Positions 60,958 through 64,000 of a stretch of 64,000 nt of DNA are shown piece by piece. The notes beneath the pieces were generated by a model. It ran no database searches and had not been told where the DNA came from. It saw nothing but the letters and a program-made list of their open reading frames with translations. A program made the position numbers and the translations under genes. The stretch is from contig NZ_CAJURG010000001.1 of the NCBI RefSeq assembly GCF_910588715.1, positions 712,101 through 776,100 of the forward strand, written 5' to 3'. The DNA comes from an uncultured Clostridium sp. Its GTDB lineage: Bacteria > Bacillota > Clostridia > Clostridiales > Clostridiaceae. How positions within the stretch are numbered: position 1 is the stretch's first letter; each line of letters opens with the position of its first letter.

Positions 60958-61410
60958 TTATTGAACTGCTATATTATTTTCTTTTTCATCTATCTTAGAA
61001 TTATAAAAAATTCCTAATACAACTATTATAGCACCTAAAAGCTTTTTTAAAGAAAACTCTCCTATAATAATTGTATCTATAATAATTGCACATATCATTT
61101 GTCCTGAAAACATTAATAATGTACTGTATACTACAGGTATCTTTGGAATTACTATATTAGATATGTATACTACTATAACTCCCATTATTCCACCTAAGAA
61201 AATATATAATGGCATTTTACTTAAATCTATAATTGAGGGAGCCGATGCACTTCCCATTCCAATTAAAATAAATACTCCTCCTATAAGCCCACCTATATAA
61301 TGAATTATTGTACTTTGAATCAATCCTATTTTCTTTCCAAGTGCTGAGCTAACTATCATTGATAAAGTAGTTAATACTCCACCTAATATAGCTAATAAAA
61401 TCATTAACAT
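60958..61410 (-). CDS. DMT transporter subunit, YdcZ/DUF606 family (second of pair)
   Basis: 150-aa protein with five hydrophobic helices and the DUF606 pattern (LGKKIGLIQSTIIHYIGGL, FLGGIMGVIVVYISNI, LLGAIIVVLGI). Half-size members of the drug/metabolite transporter superfamily usually work as two-protein pairs. It lies 16 nt downstream of the 140-aa partner. AAGGGGG site. Confidence 0.9.
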   Translation of the reverse strand: MLMILLAILGGVLTTLSMIVSSALGKKIGLIQSTIIHYIGGLIGGVFILIGMGSASAPSIIDLSKMPLYIFLGGIMGVIVVYISNIVIPKIPVVYSTLLMFSGQMICAIIIDTIIIGEFSLKKLLGAIIVVLGIFYNSKIDEKENNIAVQ

Positions 61411-61426
61411 TTTAAAGATTCCCCCT

Positions 61427-61849
61427 TTATCCTATCGTCATAATAACTAATCCAACTAAAACTATAAAAAGTCCAACTAACTTTTTAGGATTAAATTCAT
61501 ATTTAGTCAACCCAAATAATCCAAAATGATCTACTAAAGATGAAAATACTAATTGTCCAAATACAGCTAATGCTGTTGTTAATGCAACACCTATACTACC
61601 TATTGTAATCACATTAACTAATGTAAGCATAACTCCAAAAATTCCACCTAAAAACAAATAAAATGGTATAGCTTCCTTTATTATTATCTTTTCTTTCTTA
61701 ATCATAGCAATTATAAGTATAGCAATAAGTCCTACTGCATGAATAATCACTAAAGAATATGTACTGCCAACATAGCCTTCTAATCCACTATTAAAGGATA
61801 TCATAATTGAAATAAGTGCACCTATTAATAATGCTAAAATATTATACAT
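61427..61849 (-). CDS. DMT transporter subunit, YdcZ/DUF606 family (first of pair)
   Basis: 140-aa five-helix protein with VIIHAVGLIAILIIA, FLGGIFGVMLTLVNVI, and KLVGLFIVLVGLVIM, the same family as its downstream neighbour. The two probably form one exporter of unknown substrate. The promoter region carries a perfect 10-bp inverted repeat (61906-61927). AGAGGAGG site. Confidence 0.9.
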   Translation of the reverse strand: MYNILALLIGALISIMISFNSGLEGYVGSTYSLVIIHAVGLIAILIIAMIKKEKIIIKEAIPFYLFLGGIFGVMLTLVNVITIGSIGVALTTALAVFGQLVFSSLVDHFGLFGLTKYEFNPKKLVGLFIVLVGLVIMTIG

Positions 61850-61905
61850 TTTAAATTCCTCCTCTTAAGTTTCTAGAAACATATTATCAAATAGATACAA
61901 AAATA

Positions 61906-61927
61906 AAATAGGACATTTGTCCTATTT
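61906..61927. promoter_or_regulatory. Operator-like inverted repeat upstream of the DMT pair
   Basis: AAATAGGACA, two bases, TGTCCTATTT: a perfect 10-bp-arm dyad 57 nt before the first DMT gene, close to a GATAAT-type -10 on the minus strand (61883-61888). Size and symmetry fit a dimeric repressor or Crp/Fnr-family regulator. Confidence 0.55.
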
Positions 61928-62134
61928 ATACGAAATATAATAATAAAAAAAATTTTTTATAAATTAACTTTCTAATCTATAACAGATAAATATTTATTTT
62001 TAAAAATAAAATTTAGATATAAATTTTAAATATAGCTTTAATATTATTTTTATAATTGAAGTCATATTTTATTTAGTATAATATACTATTACTTTTGGAA
62101 AAATAATTATAAATATAATTTTTGAGGTGATTTT

Positions 62135-63547
62135 ATGAATCAATCATCAACTAAAGATAAACATTATAATATTTTTATTATTTCAGGGGTATTTCTTTTA
62201 GGAGCTTTCATTTGTTTTTTAAATAGTACATTTATGAATGTAGCTTTGTCTGATATAATGAAAGACTTAAATATAAGTGTATCTACAGTTCAATGGCTAA
62301 GTACAGGCTATATGCTTGCAACTGGTATTATTATTCCATTTACTGCTTTTCTTATAGATAAATTTAAAAACAGGACTCTTTTTTTTGTTTCTATTGGCTT
62401 ATTTACAATTGGAACAATAATTGGTTCCTTTGCAACTAGTTTTCCAATGCTTTTAACAGCAAGACTTATTCAAGGTCTAGCTAGTGGAATGATAGTTCCT
62501 CTAATGCAAACAGTTTTTATGATTATTTTCCCAATAGAAAAAAGAGGTTTTGCTATGGGAATAGTCGGTATAGTTCTTGCTTTTGCTCCAGCTATAGGTC
62601 CTACCTTATCTGGTTGGATAATAAGTATGTACCCTTGGAGGCATTTATTTTATGTAACTCTTCCTTTTGCAATTTTAGATTTAATATTAGGATTCTTTTT
62701 ATTAAAAAATGTAACTGAAAATAAACCTGTAAACTTTGATATTATTTCCTTTATTGGTTCTACTATTGGATTTGGTGGATTGCTTTTTGGATTTAGTAAT
62801 GCTGGAAATTATAGTTGGACTAACATAAAGGTATATTTACCATTAATTATAGGTATAATTTTTCTTATGATTTTTGTTTGGAGACAACTAACTATGGAAA
62901 CTCCTATGCTTAATTTATCTGTTTTTAAAAGCAAAGTTTTCACATTTTCTACTATAATTGCAATGATAGCTTATGCAGGATTAATATCATCTGAATTAAT
63001 CCTTCCTATGTATCTTGAAGATGTTAGAGGTTCTTCAGCTTTTGATACTGGATTAATCTTAATGCCTGGTGCAATTGTAATGGGAGTTATGAATCCTATT
63101 ACAGGAAAACTTTTTGATAAATTTGGAGCTAGATACCTTGCATTAACTGGTTTAACAATATTAACTTTAGGTACATTTGGACTTTCATTTTTATCAATTT
63201 CAACACCAATAGTTTATGTAGTTTCTATATATGCTGTGAGAATGCTTGGAATATCAATGATCCTTATGCCATTATCAACCTCTGCATTAAATTCTTTACA
63301 TAAAAACTTGTATGCTCATGGTAATGCTGCTAATAATACTTTAAGACAAATAGCAGGTTCTATTGGTACTTCTTTAATTGTAACATTAATGAGTAAATCT
63401 ACTCTTTCATCTGGATATACAGATCCAATTAAAGCTAAAATATATGGTATGAATGTTTCATTCATTTGTACAGCTTCATTAACATTAATAGGACTTATAA
63501 TAGCTTTCTTTATAATAAAAAAGAAAGAAGTTATAGTTAAAGACTAA
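62135..63547 (+). CDS. DHA2-type MFS drug exporter (EmrB/QacA family)
   Basis: 470-aa, 14-helix major facilitator. Motif A DKFKNRTLFFVSIGLFTIGT after helix 2, motif C GIVLAFAPAIGPTLSGWI in helix 5, and FMNVALSDIMKDLNISVSTV at helix 1 define the DHA2 drug:H+ antiporter class. AGGTGA site. It is divergent from the DMT pair and has its own terminator. Substrate unknown. Confidence 0.94.
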   Translation: MNQSSTKDKHYNIFIISGVFLLGAFICFLNSTFMNVALSDIMKDLNISVSTVQWLSTGYMLATGIIIPFTAFLIDKFKNRTLFFVSIGLFTIGTIIGSFATSFPMLLTARLIQGLASGMIVPLMQTVFMIIFPIEKRGFAMGIVGIVLAFAPAIGPTLSGWIISMYPWRHLFYVTLPFAILDLILGFFLLKNVTENKPVNFDIISFIGSTIGFGGLLFGFSNAGNYSWTNIKVYLPLIIGIIFLMIFVWRQLTMETPMLNLSVFKSKVFTFSTIIAMIAYAGLISSELILPMYLEDVRGSSAFDTGLILMPGAIVMGVMNPITGKLFDKFGARYLALTGLTILTLGTFGLSFLSISTPIVYVVSIYAVRMLGISMILMPLSTSALNSLHKNLYAHGNAANNTLRQIAGSIGTSLIVTLMSKSTLSSGYTDPIKAKIYGMNVSFICTASLTLIGLIIAFFIIKKKEVIVKD

Positions 63548-63578
63548 AAAAAATACGGTTTTATAAACCGTATTTTTT
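63548..63578. terminator. Terminator of the MFS exporter gene
   Basis: 14-bp perfect stem AAAAAATACGGTTT/AAACCGTATTTTTT with a three-base loop, directly after the stop codon. Confidence 0.9.
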
Positions 63579-63679
63579 AATTAATAATATAAAATCTTTT
63601 CTTTAAATCTATCCTTAAGTATAAATAATATTTAACTTTATAAAATCTTTAAAAATAAAATATTTAATTTTTAAAATTT

Positions 63680-64000
63680 TTACTCTAATGTATTTCCCTT
63701 AGAATCTCTCATCTTTCCAGAAAATATAAATACAGCTTCTATTAATGCCCATATTTCAACAATAGCCCATGTTTTTCCACCTGTAAAATAACCTAATATC
63801 CATAACATTAATTGTAATACCCCAATTTTAAAATATCCTAGATAAAATCTATGTATACCCATACCCCCTAAGAAAAGTGCCATCAATCCTGCTAGTAGTT
63901 TACTTTTTATATTTAAGTTAACAATATTATTATTTAAATTTGCTCCACAAAATTCACATAATTCAATGTTACAATTCTTTACCCTTGACCCACATTTATA
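63680..64000 (-). CDS. Zinc-ribbon plus TM2 domain protein (5' end beyond window)
   Basis: The frame is open from 63680 through the right edge. The visible 106 residues start with a zinc-ribbon part (YKCGSRVKNC, LCEFCGANL) then a TM2 domain: LLAGLMALFLGGMGIHRFYL, YFKIGVLQLMLWI and a second helix ending EAVFIFSG. Proteins of this layout are common in Firmicutes, of unknown function. The true start lies outside the window; the internal ATG at 63883 is not the start because the ribbon is in frame upstream. Confidence 0.88.
   Translation of the reverse strand, partial: YKCGSRVKNCNIELCEFCGANLNNNIVNLNIKSKLLAGLMALFLGGMGIHRFYLGYFKIGVLQLMLWILGYFTGGKTWAIVEIWALIEAVFIFSGKMRDSKGNTLE

Noticed and set aside
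63680..63886. TM2 protein starting at the TTG/ATG near 63883-63886
   Set aside because: The frame continues upstream with a zinc ribbon to the window edge, so the gene is partial, not short.

Overview
This window is low-GC, AT-rich DNA from an endospore-forming Clostridium sensu stricto (Clostridiaceae) chromosome. The evidence is A/T-ending codon use, strong GGAGG-type ribosome binding sites, abundant intrinsic terminators, a cotJABC spore-coat operon, a DUF4250 protein, a SEDS-family protein and a fermentative, anaerobic enzyme set. A position near the C. perfringens/C. baratii group fits the nitrate reductase plus molybdenum-cofactor cluster, but the species cannot be fixed from the sequence alone. 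No rRNA, tRNA, CRISPR array, insertion sequence or prophage was recognised.

Layout. 1-5.7 kb: molybdenum cofactor (Moco) synthesis on the minus strand, in the order mobB, structured leader with terminator, moeA, mobA, mogA, a second MoeA-like protein, moaC, moaA, MOSC protein (cut by the left edge). 5.8-9.7 kb: the Moco-using enzyme, a NarB-type cytoplasmic nitrate reductase with a four-cluster ferredoxin and an NAD(P)H/FAD oxidoreductase, behind a Crp/Fnr-type palindrome. 9.7-14.2 kb: short-chain dehydrogenase, secreted hypothetical, Bfd-like 2Fe-2S protein, NudC, Zn-dependent phospholipase C-like protein, a 45-aa peptide. 14.4-19.1 kb: GntP permease and a btuFCD B12 importer under a cobalamin riboswitch. 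19.3-23.6 kb: two MATE exporters around a MocR/GntR regulator. 23.7-32 kb: flavin reductase, NatAB-like ABC exporter, EEP-family hydrolase, AI-2E-type and APC permeases. 31.5-40.7 kb: a beta-propeller-like orphan, thioredoxin-like plus radical SAM pair, cyclase, dUTPase, PyrR-controlled uracil permease, polysaccharide deacetylase. 41-50.8 kb: TtcA-like thiolase, lipoprotein, PHP phosphatase, tandem-BRCT protein, PfkB kinase, BBE-type flavoprotein, PepT, GltS. 51-64 kb: cotJABC, DeoR plus Cof-type HAD, PadR plus HAAS-SEDS plus VanZ, DUF3784/DUF1648 membrane pair, a frameshifted secreted-protein gene with a small membrane protein, an alpha-galactosidase remnant with its own cre site, a paired DMT exporter, a DHA2 drug exporter and a TM2 protein cut by the right edge.

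How it works together. The left 10 kb is a coherent module: Moco synthesis, its probable RNA-level control, and the nitrate reductase that consumes the cofactor, most likely as an electron sink during fermentation. Most of the remainder is transport and housekeeping in short operons separated by terminators. Several RNA or DNA control elements can be read directly: cobalamin riboswitch with terminator, PyrR-binding loop, a MerR-type 19-bp-spacer promoter, a tandem 10-bp repeat before a DeoR gene, a cre box and several operator-like palindromes. I did not find a clear defence island or a clearly new multi-gene system. The best candidates for unexplained biology are the HAAS-SEDS/VanZ/PadR set, the thioredoxin-like/radical SAM pair, the beta-propeller orphan and the decayed loci near 58-61 kb.
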